From Pagrus major (lineage: Eukaryota; Chordata; Actinopteri; Spariformes; Sparidae): a stretch of DNA of 64,000 nucleotides. Below are positions 1 to 10,957 of this stretch, one piece after another (position 1 is the stretch's first letter; the number at the start of each line of letters is the position of its first letter). Below the pieces are notes generated by a model, which ran no database searches, was not told the DNA's origin, and was given only the letters and a program-made list of their open reading frames with translations. Both the position numbers and the translations under genes were made by a program. The stretch lies in contig NC_133230.1 in assembly GCF_040436345.1 (NCBI RefSeq), positions 5,229,297 to 5,293,296 of the forward strand, written 5' to 3'.

Positions 1-143
1 GGAGAGTGAAGATGAGACAGCAGACATCACCAAGAGCAGCTGTCTGGGAGGGGCCTGTTCAGGCTCTGATTCAAAACCATAAATGTTGATAAAAGTTGGT
101 TGAGAGTTTTTGTATGGAGGAGAGGGGATCTGAAGTCATTGTG

Positions 144-585
144 CAGAGCTAGCTGCACAGTAATACACTACACTGCTCTCAGGGGCCTTTAGGTTGGATA
201 TAAACAGAGAGCCGTTCTTTGCTGTAGTCCCAGTCAGATCTCCAGATATATTAAAATTTTCTTTATATGGATTTTCCATTGTGACACCTGTGTTGTACAA
301 ATATCCAATGAGTTTCATAGCTGTGTCTCCAGGTGACTGCTGGTACCAGAACATCATCCTGTAGTCAGTTTTATCATGGCTGCAGGAAATCTGCACTTTG
401 TCACCAGGTTTTGTGATGAGATCAGAGTGAGACTGACGGACCTCGACACCCAGACAGACACCTGGACAGAGACAGAAAATAAAGAAGTCGTTCATTTAAA
501 ATGAAACAATTTCCACATTCATAGCAGCTAAATGTTGCTAAAAGTTTTTACCTGACAGGCAACAGAAAAAGAGAAAAAAGATCAT
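144..585 (-). CDS. TRBV: TRB V segment V01, family D
   Basis: Germline variable segment. The leader exon is 552-585 (MIFFLFFCCLS, phase 1) and the V exon is 144-461. The V domain shows first Cys in CSHDKTDYRMMFW, the FWYQQ turn, a CDR2 around YLYNTGVTMENP, and VVYYCAASS at the end. The recombination signal follows directly: heptamer CACAATG at 137-143, 23-base spacer, nonamer ACAAAAACT at 105-113. The CAATG heptamer departs from the usual CACAGTG and may recombine less well. After rearrangement the product would be the antigen-binding domain of a TCR beta chain at the T-cell surface. Family D is found only in V01 and V02, and it is the leftmost family of the array. Confidence 0.9.
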
Positions 586-836
586 TTTGACTGCCTCAAA
601 ATACAAATAAAAGTTACTCAAAAGCATTCAGATAACATGTCCAAACTATGTGTCACAGAGCATCCTGAGCTGACCGAGGTTTGAAAAGGAAAGGGGGAGT
701 GAAGATGAGACAGCAGACATCATCAAGAGCAGCTGTCTGGGAGGGGCCTGTTCAGGCTCTGATTCAAAACCATAAATGTTGATAAAAGTTGGTTGAGAGT
801 TTTTGTATGGAGGAGAGGGGATCTGAAGTCATTGTG

Positions 837-1268
837 CAGAGCTGGCTGCACAGTAATACACTGCACTGTGCTCAGGGGCCTTTAGGTTGGATATAAACAG
901 AGAGCCGTTCTTTGCTGTACTCCCAGTCAGATCTCCAGTGATGTTAAAATGTTCTTTGAAAGACTCCTCATGGTCTTTGTCAGCATAATACAAATGCCCG
1001 ATGCGTTTCAGAGCTCGGTCTCCAGGGGATTTCTGGTACCACTGCATGAGATAAAAGTCGGTCTTTTCGTGGGTGCAGACGAGCTGGACATTGTCTCCAG
1101 GTCTTCTGAGGAGAGCTGGAGGAGTTTGGTGGACTTCGACACCCAGACAAACACCTAAAAAAAAAGACAGAACATGAATGAACTGTGTGGAGACAGTGGA
1201 TGAAGTGGTATTATTGAATGAATAAAGTGACTACCAATGAGCCAGGAAAGAAAGATTAATGTTGGCAT
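837..1268 (-). CDS. TRBV: TRB V segment V02, family D
   Basis: Leader exon 1235-1268 (MPTLIFLSWLIG), V exon 837-1154. The frame is open from the acceptor: VCLGVEVHQTPP, then the first Cys in CTHEKTDFYLMQW, CDR2 HLYYADKDHEESF, and AVYYCAASS. Heptamer CACAATG 830-836, 23-base spacer, nonamer ACAAAAACT 798-806. The 3' flank from about 690 to 830 is nearly the same as that of V01, so the two arose by a tandem copy of about 0.7 kb. The leaders differ completely, which suggests that the copy or a later exchange did not cover the leader exon. Confidence 0.88.
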
Positions 1269-1742
1269 GTTAACGACCTCTCTGAATGAACACTGAACAC
1301 TGACTGGTTCTGTTTACTGAAGACTATTAATCAACACCCTCCTCTCTAATCTCTACCAGTTACATTGAATGTCATAGAGGTGCATGTGTAGAACTGAAGA
1401 TAATTTCTGGAGCTCCAGCTCCACCTACTGGAAAGATATAGAAGTCCACATTTGTCTCCAAAGCAGCTCCAGTTCATCTTTAAAGAAAATAAAAAAAATG
1501 TAGGTCTCCATGAGAATGTATGCTGCCTTGTCATTAAAAATATGTAATCGATTAGATTAACATTACTAATCTTTTATGTCTTGAGAAAAACACCTCGATT
1601 TTGCAGCCACTGCAGATGCACTGAATGTCTGAGGCTGCTGTTAGAAACATAATGAACCGCCTAGTGTATCTGATCTGGATGAGAGGGAAGACCAACATTG
1701 GTTAGAATGGTTTAATACAGGTGTAGGGGGCTGTAACACTGA
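1269..1742. other. Intergenic stretch, V02 to V03
   Basis: No coding feature is supported. The right part (about 1600-1740) is a diverged copy of the 3' flank that follows every E1 segment, recognisable by the GAAGACCAACATTGG stretch at about 1690. The remainder is AT-rich with no repeat that I can name. Confidence 0.5.
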
Positions 1743-1780
1743 GGTTTTTGTACGGAGGAGCAGTGATATGTAGCACTGTG

Positions 1781-2262
1781 TACACTAGCAGCACAGAAGT
1801 AAACTGCACTGCTGTTCAGTTCTTCAGTTGTTAATGTGCAGTTCTTGTCTTTGTTTGCACTGCCTTCCATCTTTACTTTCACTCCATCTTCAGGATATTC
1901 ATCACTTAAACTCATGTATCCAAGAAGCTGCATCTGTGTGTTCTTTGATAGCTTGTACCAAAAGATGCGGTTATAGTCCTGAATGCCGTGTGAACAGTGG
2001 ATTTTGGCTCTTTGTCCTAGTTCGACGAACATTTCAGGTGGAATCTGGTGGACTTTATCGCTGTGAGAGGAACCTGTTAAAAACGTATAGAAATAAATGG
2101 CAAACAATTTAAAATAAAATACAAAAATAGTCCTTTGTTTGAATCTCTGAATTTAAATGTCTCCAGCAACCTGACAGTTAACTGTAAAATATAATTTAAA
2201 TAAGACTTTATATTACCTGAAACCAGTATCACATTAAAGGTTATACAGAAGAAAATGATCAT
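1781..2262 (-). CDS. TRBV: TRB V segment V03, E-like founder type
   Basis: Leader exon 2217-2262 (MIIFFCITFNVILVSG), V exon 1781-2073. Key residues are the Cys in CSHGIQDYNRIFW, CDR2 MSLSDEYPEDG, and AVYFCAASV. Heptamer CACAGTG 1774-1780, 22-base spacer, nonamer 1743-1751. It starts HSDKVHQIPPEMF, between E1 (LSDQVHQTPA) and E2 (SDQIKQIPAQ), so it is a diverged member of the E group. An upstream in-frame ATG (at about 2322) would lengthen the leader by 20 residues. I chose the nearer one because it gives a signal peptide of the length used by E1 and E2. Confidence 0.87.
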
Positions 2263-3088
2263 GATGTGTTTTCTGACTGAATTTAACAGCAGTCTAGTTC
2301 TTGGCACTGTGTTCTTCATCACAGTATGCTGATTATTTACAACTCCTCTCAGTGAAACAACCTTTTAAAAATGGGTTGCTGCCATGTCTGGCGATTACCG
2401 CTGCACATTCATGTGGTGACGTAGAGAGGAGGGAGTGGATCAATAGCTGCAACACAGACAGGAAGTAAGCAAAAACGACCACAGCGCTTACAGCAGCATT
2501 AAGTACATAGATTATTTATATGAATGAATAATCACAGAGCACCACCCTGGGATGAAGGTACAAGGACCAAACAGTAGATGTAGTCTCAAAGGGGAAGGAG
2601 TTCACCAAAATTGCCAGTATTTGGGAAAATAATTGACGTTAACAAAGGAACAAAAATGTTTTAGTACTTGCCCCTCAGGGCTTCCGTAGTAAAGATATAC
2701 TGCCACCTTATGAATGGAAACACAACAACAAAGACCTCTTGTATAGCCTACAGACCTGGAGCAATCTAAGTGTAAGAGTCTGATTTGTATTGTTAATTCA
2801 AACTATGGACCTTAATAGATGAAGTAATACCTATTTTGAGCTGACCGTCATCAGCCACACTTAAACTGATAGCAGATTAATGAATCTGAGTCGTAATATT
2901 GATCCTGTTGTAATGAGTCACTGCATATGAACTGAATGTATGAGGCTGATGTTTTTAGTTTTGCATAGCTGCACATAAGAAACCTCCTATTATCATATCT
3001 GATTTGGATGAGAGGGAAGACCAACATTGGTTAGACTGGCTTATTCCAGGTGTAAGGGGCTGAAAGCTGTAATTGTGTGTGACGAGGA
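2263..3088. other. Intergenic stretch, V03 to V04
   Basis: Contains the V03 upstream region and, from about 2930, the standard E1 3' flank. The middle (2400-2900) is unique within the window, with no open frame or repeat I can identify. Unlike the later cassettes it has no transposon end. Confidence 0.5.
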
Positions 3089-3126
3089 GGTTTTTGTACA
3101 GAGGAGCAGCGATATGTAGCACTGTG

Positions 3127-3579
3127 TAATCTAGCAGCACAGAAGTAAACCGCATTGCTGTTCAGTTCGAGTCCTTCAATTGTTAATGTGCAGTTTTGGT
3201 CCTGGTTTGCACTGCCGTCTATCTTCACACCTGCTCCAGTCTCTGGATATCCATTATTAACATTCATGTATCCCAGGAACTGTAGTTGTCTGTTTGTCTG
3301 CTTGTACCAGAGGATTTGATTATAGGTTGAAATGGTGTGAAAACAGTTGATTTTGGCTTCTCCTCCTGGTTGGTTGAACATATCAGCTGGAGTCTGGTGG
3401 ACTTGGTCACTTAAAAACAAACCTGTTGAAAATATCAAAAACAAGACAAAGTAAAATGTAGTAACAGCTGAAAATAGCCAAAAATAATATACTTTAAATG
3501 GATGTTGTTAAAAACTCTTGATGATATTACCTGAAACCAGAATATAGTTCAAATGAATGCTTAGGAATAAGAGGATCAT
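3127..3579 (-). CDS. TRBV: TRB V segment V04, family E1
   Basis: First of eleven E1 segments. Leader exon 3531-3579 (MILLFLSIHLNYILVSG, ending phase 1), V exon 3127-3422. The mature domain begins LFLSDQVHQTPADMF, has CFHTISTYNQILW, then a WYKQTNRQLQFLGY framework 2, CDR2 MNVNNGYPETG, and AVYFCAARL. Heptamer CACAGTG 3120-3126, 22-base spacer, nonamer ACAAAAACC 3089-3097. Its upstream region runs straight into the signal of the E2 segment V05, so the E1-E2 pair is the unit repeated through the left third of the window. Confidence 0.9.
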
Positions 3580-3773
3580 GTTGTCTTTTGAGTTTGGTAA
3601 TGATTGTATTTATATGAAAGGTATTGTCAGTCTATCAGTAGTTATACTGATTATTTCCAACCTCCTCTGTGAGTAGACCCTCCCATCAGCAAACCAACAT
3701 GAAGGCATGAGGTGGGTGGTGTCATGTGATTGGGAGGTTTTTGTACGGAGGATCAGTGATATGTGGCACTGTG

Positions 3774-4311
3774 TAATCTAGCAGCACAGAAGTAAACTGC
3801 ATTGCTGTTCAGTTTGAGTCCTTGAATTGTTAATGTGCAGTTCTTGTCTTTGTTTGCATTCCCTTCTATCTTCACAGTTTCTTCCACTCCAGTTTCTCCA
3901 GGAAATACACTTTCTCTATACATGTATCCCAGTAACTGTAGCTGTCTGTTCTTTGACGTCTTGCACCAAAGGATTACATTATAGTTTTGAACACTGTGGG
4001 AACAGGTTATTGTGGCTGTTTCTTGAGGTTTGTAGAACGTCTGGGCTGGAATCTGTTTGATTTGGTCGCTTGGAGAGGAACCTGTGTAAAAGGCATAAAG
4101 AAAACAAATCAGGATACACTCACTTAATAAGGACGAATGGAAACAAGTGCAATAAACTGTCCTGTCTTTCATTACTTTATAACCTGGATGCTTTCATTGA
4201 ATGTCTAGCTGTAAATGAGGTGAACAGAAAAAGAACAAACATGAGACGTTTCATTCCATTACCTGAAACCAATATAACATTCAAGATTATGCAGCAGACA
4301 GCGATCAACAT
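3774..4311 (-). CDS. TRBV: TRB V segment V05, family E2
   Basis: First of seven E2 segments. Leader exon 4263-4311 (MLIAVCCIILNVILVSG), V exon 3774-4081, intron about 180 bases. The domain begins SSPSDQIKQIPAQTFYKPQE and contains CSHSVQNYNVILW, CDR2 MYRESVFPGETG, and AVYFCAARL. Heptamer 3767-3773, 22-base spacer, nonamer 3736-3744. Oddity: framework 2 reads WCKTSK where every other E2 member has WYKTSK, so this segment has an unpaired extra cysteine next to the core tryptophan. That could make a poor receptor. About 110 bases upstream of the ATG is an inverted CCAAT box (4421-4428). Confidence 0.88.
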
Positions 4312-4420
4312 GTTGTATTTTCTGACTGAATTTAAACTCAGTCTTGTTTCTGCTGCTGTTTTCATCACTATCCATGCATGTATGCTGATGATTCCTCCTA
4401 GTTTTATGTAAGTAAGTCCT

Positions 4421-4428
4421 CCAATCAG
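4421..4428. promoter_or_regulatory. CCAAT box of the family E2 promoter
   Basis: CCAATCAG on the plus strand, so CTGATTGG as read by the gene, 110 bases upstream of the V05 start codon. The same octamer in the same setting (TCCTCCAATCAGAAAACC) is kept upstream of every E2 segment (for example near 6417, 8412, 13396, 16036 and 21209). NF-Y type factors bind this motif; binding here is inferred. Confidence 0.5.
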
Positions 4429-4859
4429 AAAACCAAGGTGGGTGGAGGAGGTGTGAAAAAAAACGTCCAAGTCCCTCCTTTTTAGAGACGCACTGAGCTG
4501 CTCATCATGTCCACAAAATGTTGTTGTTAACACTCCACAAAAAAAGTTATGGAGGCAAGTCTAGCTAGAAATAACAGGCTGTTAGATCATTTTGTTGTTC
4601 TATGTAATGAAGTTAAGTTTTAATTCATTTCTGCAAAACATATTTTACATCAAGTTCAACTGATAAAATAAATATAAATGTTGTCTGTCCGTATTTATCA
4701 GTTCTATATAATGTGTCTTTATCGAAACTTGGATGCAGACGGAAAATAATTGACCACATATCAACAGATCTGTGGAGAAACACTGCACCCTAATGGACAA
4801 AATAAGAATCTAACTGCCTGGTGGTGAACCAGCTGTCAGATTGTATATTTGTTGTATAT

Positions 4860-4930
4860 TTTTTTTGTATATTGACCAGAATTCCATTCATAAAAGCAAT
4901 TAAAGGGGTGAATACTTTTTATAGGCACTA
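4860..4930 (-). repeat. Tc1/mariner-like inverted-repeat end (fossil)
   Basis: On the minus strand the piece ends in TAGTGCCTATAAAAAGTATT, the terminal repeat typical of a common fish Tc1-like element. Only this end survives; there is no transposase. It sits in the E1 3' flank and was copied with the cassette. Confidence 0.65.
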
Positions 4931-5124
4931 TATGAGGCTGGATGTGGCAGGTAAAGTTTTGCATAGCTGCACATTAGAAACCTCCTATTATCATATCTGA
5001 TTTGAATGAGAAGGAAGACCAACATTGGTTAGACTGGCTTATTCCAGGTGTAAGGGGCTGAAAGCTGTAATTGTGTGTGATGAGGAGGTTTTTGTATGGA
5101 GGATCAGTGATATGTAGCACTGTG

Positions 5125-5577
5125 TAATCTAGCAGCACAGAAGTAAACTGCACTGCTGTTCAGTTTAAGTCCTTGAATTGTTAATGTGCAGTTTTGGTCC
5201 TTGTTTGCACTGCCGTCTATCTTCACACCTGCTCCAGTCTCTGGATATCCATTATTAACATTCATGTATCCCAGGAACTGTAGTTGTCTGTCTGTCTGCT
5301 TGTACCAGAGGATTCGATCAAAGGTTGAAATGGTGTGAAAACAGTTGATTTTGGCTTCTTTTCCTGGTTGGTTGAACATATCAGCTGGAGTCTGGTGGAC
5401 TTGGTCACTTAAAGACAAACCTGTTGAAAATATCAAAAACAAGACAAAGTAAAATGTAGTAACAGCTGAAAATAGCCAAAAATAATATACTTTAAACAGA
5501 TGTTGTTTAAAACTCTTGATGATATTACCTGAAACCAGAATATAGTTCAAATGAATGCTTAGGAATAAGAGGATCAT
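5125..5577 (-). CDS. TRBV: TRB V segment V06, family E1
   Basis: Leader exon 5529-5577, V exon 5125-5420; CFHTISTFDRILW, CDR2 MNVNNGYPETG, CAARL. Heptamer 5118-5124, nonamer 5087-5095, spacer 22. The 108-base intron is a multiple of three with no stop, so leader, intron and V exon form one continuous frame of 157 codons; an unspliced transcript would still be readable. Otherwise intact, very close to V04. Confidence 0.9.
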
Positions 5578-5770
5578 GTTGTCTTTTGTGTTTGGTAATA
5601 ATTGTATTGATATAAAGGTATTGTCAGTCTATCAGTAGTTATACTGATTATTTCCACCCTCCTCTGTGAGTAGACCCTCCTATCAGCAAACCAACATGAA
5701 GACATGAGGTGGGTGGTGTCATGTGATAGGGAGGTTTTTGTACAGAGGATCAGTGATATGTGGCACTGTG

Positions 5771-6308
5771 TAATCTAGCAGCACAGAAGTAAACTGCACT
5801 GCTCTCCAGTTTGAGTCCTTGAATTGTTAATGTGCAGTTCTTGTCTTTGTTTGCATTCCCTTCTATCTTCACAGTCTCTTCCACTCCAGTTTCTCCAGGA
5901 GATGCACTTTCTCTAAACATGTATCCCAGTAACTGTAGCTGTCTGTTCTTTGACGTCTTGTACCAAAGGATTACATTATAGTCTTCAATACTGTGGGAAC
6001 AGGTTATTGTTGCTGTTTCTTGAGGTTTGTAGAACGTCTGGGCTGGACTCTGTTTGATTTGGTCGCTTGGAGAGGAACCTGTGTAAAAGGCATCAAGAAA
6101 ACAAATCAGGATACACTCACTTATTAAGGACGAATGGAAACAAGTGCAATAAACTATCCTGTCTTTCATTACTTTAAAACCTTGATGCTTTCGTTGAATC
6201 TCTAGTTGTAAATGATCTTAACAGAGAAAGAACAAACATCAGACGTTTCATTCCATTACCTGAAACCAGTATAACATTCAAGGTTATGCAGCAGACGGCG
6301 ATCAGCAT
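5771..6308 (-). CDS. TRBV: TRB V segment V07, family E2
   Basis: Leader exon 6260-6308 (MLIAVCCITLNVILVSG), V exon 5771-6078. CDR1 CSHSIEDYNVILW, CDR2 MFRESASPGETG, end AVYFCAARL. Heptamer 5764-5770, nonamer 5733-5741, spacer 22. The mature start is SDQIKQSPAQ, with Ser for the usual Ile. Intact. Confidence 0.9.
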
Positions 6309-6849
6309 GTTGTGTTTTCTGACTGACTTTAAACTCAGTCTTGTTTCTGCTGCTGTTTTCATCAATATCAATGCATCTATGCTGATGATTCCTCCTAGTT
6401 TTATGTAAGTAAGTCCTCCAATCAGAAAACCAAGGTGGGTGGCGGAGGTGTGAAGAAAAACGTCCAAGTCCCTCCTTTTTAGAGACGCACTGAGCTGCTC
6501 ATCACATCCACTAAATCTTGTTGTTAAAGCTCCACAAAAAAGTTATGGAGGTAAAGTTTTACTAGAAATAACAGACTGATAACTTTATTACAAAGAACAA
6601 CAGAATGACCTAAGTTTTAATTCATTTCTGCAAAACATATTTTACATCAAGTTCAACTGATAAAATAAATACAAATGTTGTCTGTCCCTGTTTATTAGTT
6701 CTATATAATGTGTCTTTATCAAACCTGGATGTGGACAGAGAAGAAATGATCACATATAAACAGATCTGTGGAGATACACTGCACCCTAATGGATAAAATG
6801 AGAATCTAACTGCCTGGTGGTGAACCAGCTGTCTGTTTGTATATTTGTT

Positions 6850-6930
6850 TGTATATTGACCAGGATTCCATTTATGAAAGCAATAAAAGGGGAAACGATT
6901 ATGGGAGTGAAAACTTTTTATAGGCACTAT
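6850..6930 (-). repeat. Tc1/mariner-like inverted-repeat end (fossil)
   Basis: Same element end as at 4860-4930, in the 3' flank of V08, with an internal base change in the terminal repeat (AAAAAGTTTTCA). Confidence 0.6.
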
Positions 6931-7123
6931 ATGAGGCTGGATGTGGCAGGTAAAGTTTTGCGTAGCTGCACATAAGAAACCTCCTATTATCATATCTGAT
7001 TTGGATGAGAGGGAAGACCAACATTGGTTAGACTGGCTTATTCCAGGTGTAAGGGGCTGAAAGCTGTAATTGTGTCTGATGAGGAGGTTTTTGTACGGAG
7101 GATCAGTGATATGTGGCACTGTG

Positions 7124-7573
7124 TAAACTAGCAGCACAGAAGTAAACTGCACTGCTTTTCAGATCAAGTTCTTCAATTGTTAATGTGCAGTTTTGGTCCT
7201 TGTTTGCACTGCCTTCGATCTTCACACCTGCTCCGGTCTCTGGATATCCATTAACTAACATGTATCCCAGGAACTGTAGTTGTCTGTTTGTCTGCTTGTA
7301 CCAGAGGATTCGATCAAAAGTTGAAATGATGTGAAAACAGTTGATTTTGGCTTTTTTTCCTGGGTGGTTGAACATATGAGCTGGAGTCTGGTGGACTTGG
7401 TCACTTAAAGACAAACCTGTTGACAATACCAAAAACAAGAGAAAGTCAAATTTAGTTACAGCTGAAAATCGTCAAAAATAATGTACTATAAACAGATATT
7501 GTTAAAAACTCTTGATGATATCACCTGAAACCAGAATATAGTTCAAATGAATGCTTAGGAATAAGAGGATCAT
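7124..7573 (-). CDS. TRBV: TRB V segment V08, family E1
   Basis: Leader exon 7525-7573, V exon 7124-7416. CDR1 CFHIISTFDRILW, CDR2 MLVNGYPETG (one residue shorter than V04), end CAASL. Heptamer 7117-7123, nonamer 7086-7094, spacer 22. Intact; the terminal Ser-Leu instead of Arg-Leu changes the germline CDR3 stub. Confidence 0.9.
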
Positions 7574-7767
7574 GTTGTCTTTTGTGTTTGGTAATAATTG
7601 TATTGATATGAAAGGTATTGTCAGTCTATCAGTAGTTATACTGATTATTTCCACCCTCCTCTGTGAGTAGACCCTCCTATCAGCAAACCAACATGAAGGC
7701 ATGAGGTGGGTGGTGTCATGTGATAGGGAGGTTTTTGTACGGAGGATCAGTGATATGTGGCACTGTG

Positions 7768-8302
7768 TAATCTAGCAGCACAGAAGTAAACTGCACTGCT
7801 CTCCAGTTTGAGTCCTTGAATTGTTAATGTGCAGTTCTTGTCTTTGTTTGCATTCCCTTCTATCTTCACAGTCTCTTCCACTCCAGTTTCTCCAGGAGAT
7901 GCACTGCCTTCAACCATGTATCCCAGTAACTGTAGCTGTCTGTTCTTTGATGTCTTGTACCAAAGGATTTGATTATAGCTTTGAATACTGTGGGAACAGG
8001 TTATTGTGGCCTTTTCTTGAGGTTTGTAAAACGTCTGGGCTGGAATCTGTTTGATTTGATCGCTTGAAGAGGAACCTGTGTGAAAGGCATCAACAAAACA
8101 GATCAGGATACAGTTACTTAAGGATGAATGGAAACAAGTGCAATAAACTATCCTGTCTTTCATTACTTTAAAACCTTGATGCTTTCGTTGAATCTCTAGT
8201 TGTAAATGATCTTAACAGAAAAAGAACAAACATGAGACGTTTCATTCCATTACCTGAAACCAATATAACATTCAAGATTATGCAGCAGACAGCGATCAAC
8301 AT
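7768..8302 (-). CDS. TRBV: TRB V segment V09, family E2
   Basis: Leader exon 8254-8302, V exon 7768-8075. CDR1 CSHSIQSYNQILW, CDR2 MVEGSASPGETG, end CAARL. Heptamer 7761-7767, nonamer 7730-7738, spacer 22. The framework 1 Lys in KPQEKATITC replaces the Thr of its relatives. Intact. Confidence 0.9.
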
Positions 8303-8839
8303 GTTGTATTTTCTGACTGACTTTAAACTCAGTCTTGTTTCTGCTGCTGTTTTCATCCCTATCCATGCATGTATGCTGATGATTCCCTCCTCATTTTATG
8401 TAAGTAAGTCCTCCAATCAGAAAACCAAGGTGGGTGGCGGAGGTGTTAAGAAAAATGTCGAAGCCCCTCCTTTTTAGAGATGCACTGAGCTGCTCATCAC
8501 ATCCACTAAATCTTGTTGTTAATGCTCCACAAAAGTTATGGAGGTAAAGTTTAACTCGATATAACAGGCTGACAAGATTATTACAAAGAACAACAGAATG
8601 ATGTAAGTTTTAATTCATTTCTGCAAAACATATTTTACATCACATTTAAATGATAAAATAAATACAAATGTTGCCTGTCCTTATTTGTCATTTCTATATA
8701 ATGTGTCTTTATCACAACTTAGATGTGGACAGACAAGAAATGATCACATATCAACAGATCTGTGGAGAAACACTGCACCCTAATGGATAAAATAAGAATC
8801 TGACTGCCTGTTGGTGAACCAGCTGTTTGATTATATATT

Positions 8840-8923
8840 TTTGTATATTGACCAGGACTATATTGATGAAAGCAATAAAAGGGGAAACAATTATGGAGGT
8901 GAATACTTTTTATAGGCACTGTA
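8840..8923 (-). repeat. Tc1/mariner-like inverted-repeat end (fossil)
   Basis: TACAGTGCCTATAAAAAGTA on the minus strand, here with the complete CAGTG tip and the TA next to it. It lies in the 3' flank of V10. Confidence 0.65.
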
Positions 8924-9115
8924 TGAGGCTGGATGTGGCAGGTAAAGTTTTGCATAGCTGCACATAAGAAACCTCCTATTATCATATCTGATTTGGATGA
9001 GAGGGAAGACCAACATTGGTTAGACTGGCTTATTCCAGGTGTAAGGGGCTTAAAGCTGTAACTGTGTGTGATGAGGAGGTTTTTGTACGGAGGATCAGTG
9101 ATATGTGGCACTGTG

Positions 9116-9565
9116 TAAACTAGCAGCACAGAAGTAAACTGCACTGCTTTTCAGTTCAAGTTCTTCAATTGTTAATGTGCAGTTTTGGTCCTTGTTTGCA
9201 CCGCCGTCTATCTTCACACCTGTTCCAGTCTCTGGATTTCCATCAACATACATGTATCCCAGGAACTGTAGTTGTCTGTTTGTCTGCTTGTACCAGAAGA
9301 TTCGATCAAAAGTTGAAGAGGTGTGAAAACAGTTGATTTTGGCTTCTTTTCCTAGTTGGTTGAACATATGAGCTGGAGTCTGGTGGACTTGGTCACTTAA
9401 AGACAAACCTGTTGAAAATATCAAAAACAAGACAAAGTAAAATGTAGTAACAGCTGAAAATAGCCAAAAATAATATACTTTAAACGCATGTTGTTAAAAA
9501 CTCTTGATGATATTACCTGAAACCAGAATATTGTTCAAATGAATGCTTAGGAATAGGAGGATCAT
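9116..9565 (-). CDS. TRBV: TRB V segment V10, family E1
   Basis: Leader exon 9517-9565 (MILLFLSIHLNNILVSG), V exon 9116-9408. CDR1 CFHTSSTFDRIFW, CDR2 MYVDGNPETG, end CAASL. Heptamer 9109-9115, nonamer 9078-9086, spacer 22. The next segment upstream is another E1 (V11), not an E2: here the E1-E2 alternation breaks down. Confidence 0.9.
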
Positions 9566-9759
9566 GTTGTCTTTTGTGTTTGGTAATAATTGTATTGATA
9601 TGAAAGGTATTGTCAGTCTATCAGTAGTTATACTGATTATTTCCACCCTCCTCTGTGAGTAGACCCTCCTATCAGCAAATCAGCATGAAGACATGAGGTG
9701 GGTGGTGTCATGTGATTGGGAGGTTTTTGTACGGAGGATCAGTCATATGTGGCACTGTG

Positions 9760-10210
9760 TAAACTAGCAGCACAGAAGTAAACTGCACTGCTTTTCAAAT
9801 CAAGTTCTTCAATTGTTAATGTGCAGTTTTGGTCTTGCTTTGCACTGCCTTCTATCTTCACACCTGCTCCAGTCTCTGGATATCCATTATTAACATACAT
9901 GTATCCCAGGAACTGTAGTTGTCTGTTTGTCTGCTTGTACCAGAGGATTCGATCAAAAGTTGAAGAGGTGTGAAAACAGTTGATTTTGGCTTCTTTTCCT
10001 GGTTGGTTGAACATATGAGCTGGAGTCTGGTGGACTTGGTCGCTTAAAGACACACCTGTTGAAAATACCAAAAACAAGACAGAGTAAAATTTAGTTACAG
10101 CTGAAAATCGCCAAAAATAATACTATAAACAGATGTTGTTAAAAACTCTTGATGATATTACCTGAGACCAGAATATTGTTCAAATGAATGCTTAATAATA
10201 AGAGGATCAT
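9760..10210 (-). CDS. TRBV: TRB V segment V11, family E1
   Basis: Leader exon 10162-10210 (MILLLLSIHLNNILVSG), V exon 9760-10055. CDR1 CFHTSSTFDRILW, CDR2 MYVNNGYPETG, end CAASL. Heptamer 9753-9759, nonamer 9722-9730, spacer 22. It occupies the slot in which other cassettes hold an E2 segment, and an orphan E2 promoter lies behind it at 10359-10560. Confidence 0.9.
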
Positions 10211-10358
10211 GTTGTCCTTTGTGTTTGGTAATAAGTGTATTGATATGAAAGGTATTGTCAGTCTATCAGTAGTTATACTGATTATTTCCAACCTCCTCTG
10301 TGAGTAGACCCTCCTATCAGCAAACCAACATGAAGGCATGAGGTGGGTGGTGTCTGCA

Positions 10359-10560
10359 TATTGTTTCTGCTGCTGTTTTCATCCCTATCCATGCATGTAT
10401 GCTGATGATTCCCTCCTCATTTCATGTAAGTAAGTCCCCCAATCAGAAAACCAAGGTGGGTGGCGGAGGTGTGAAGAAAAACCTCCAGGTCCCTCCTTTT
10501 TAGTGACGCACTGAGCTGCTCATCACGTCCACAAAATCTTGTTGTTAAAGCTCCACAAAA
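10359..10560 (-). pseudogene. Orphan E2 promoter, V segment deleted
   Basis: The sequence from TGTTTCTGCTGCTG to the AAAGCTCCACAAA stretch matches the region upstream of E2 leaders, including the CCAATCAG box at about 10440, but no E2 leader or V exon is joined to it. It is fused directly to the upstream flank of V11 at GGTGGTGTCTGCA. The simplest reading is a deletion that removed one E2 segment and kept its promoter. Confidence 0.65.
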
Positions 10561-10957
10561 AAAGTCTAACTAGAAATAACAGGCTGTTAACTTTATTACA
10601 AAGAACACCAGAATGATATAAGCTGTAATTCATTTATGCAAAACATATTTTACATCATGTTCAAATGATAAAATAAATACACGTTTTCTGTCCATATTTA
10701 TCATTCTATGTAATGTGTCTTTATCAAAACTTGGATGTGGACAGAAAGGAAATGATCACATATCAACAGATCTGTGGAGAAACACTGCACCCTAACGGAT
10801 AAAATAAGAATCTAACTGCCTGGTGGTGAAACAGCTGTCTGATATCAAACATTCACAGTGTGGTTAGTTTTTTTTCATGTGGTAATTTGTGTTATTGTGT
10901 AAGCTGCTGTGTCTGAGGAGGTTTTTGTCGAAGGAGGAGGATTTCTGTACCACTGTG

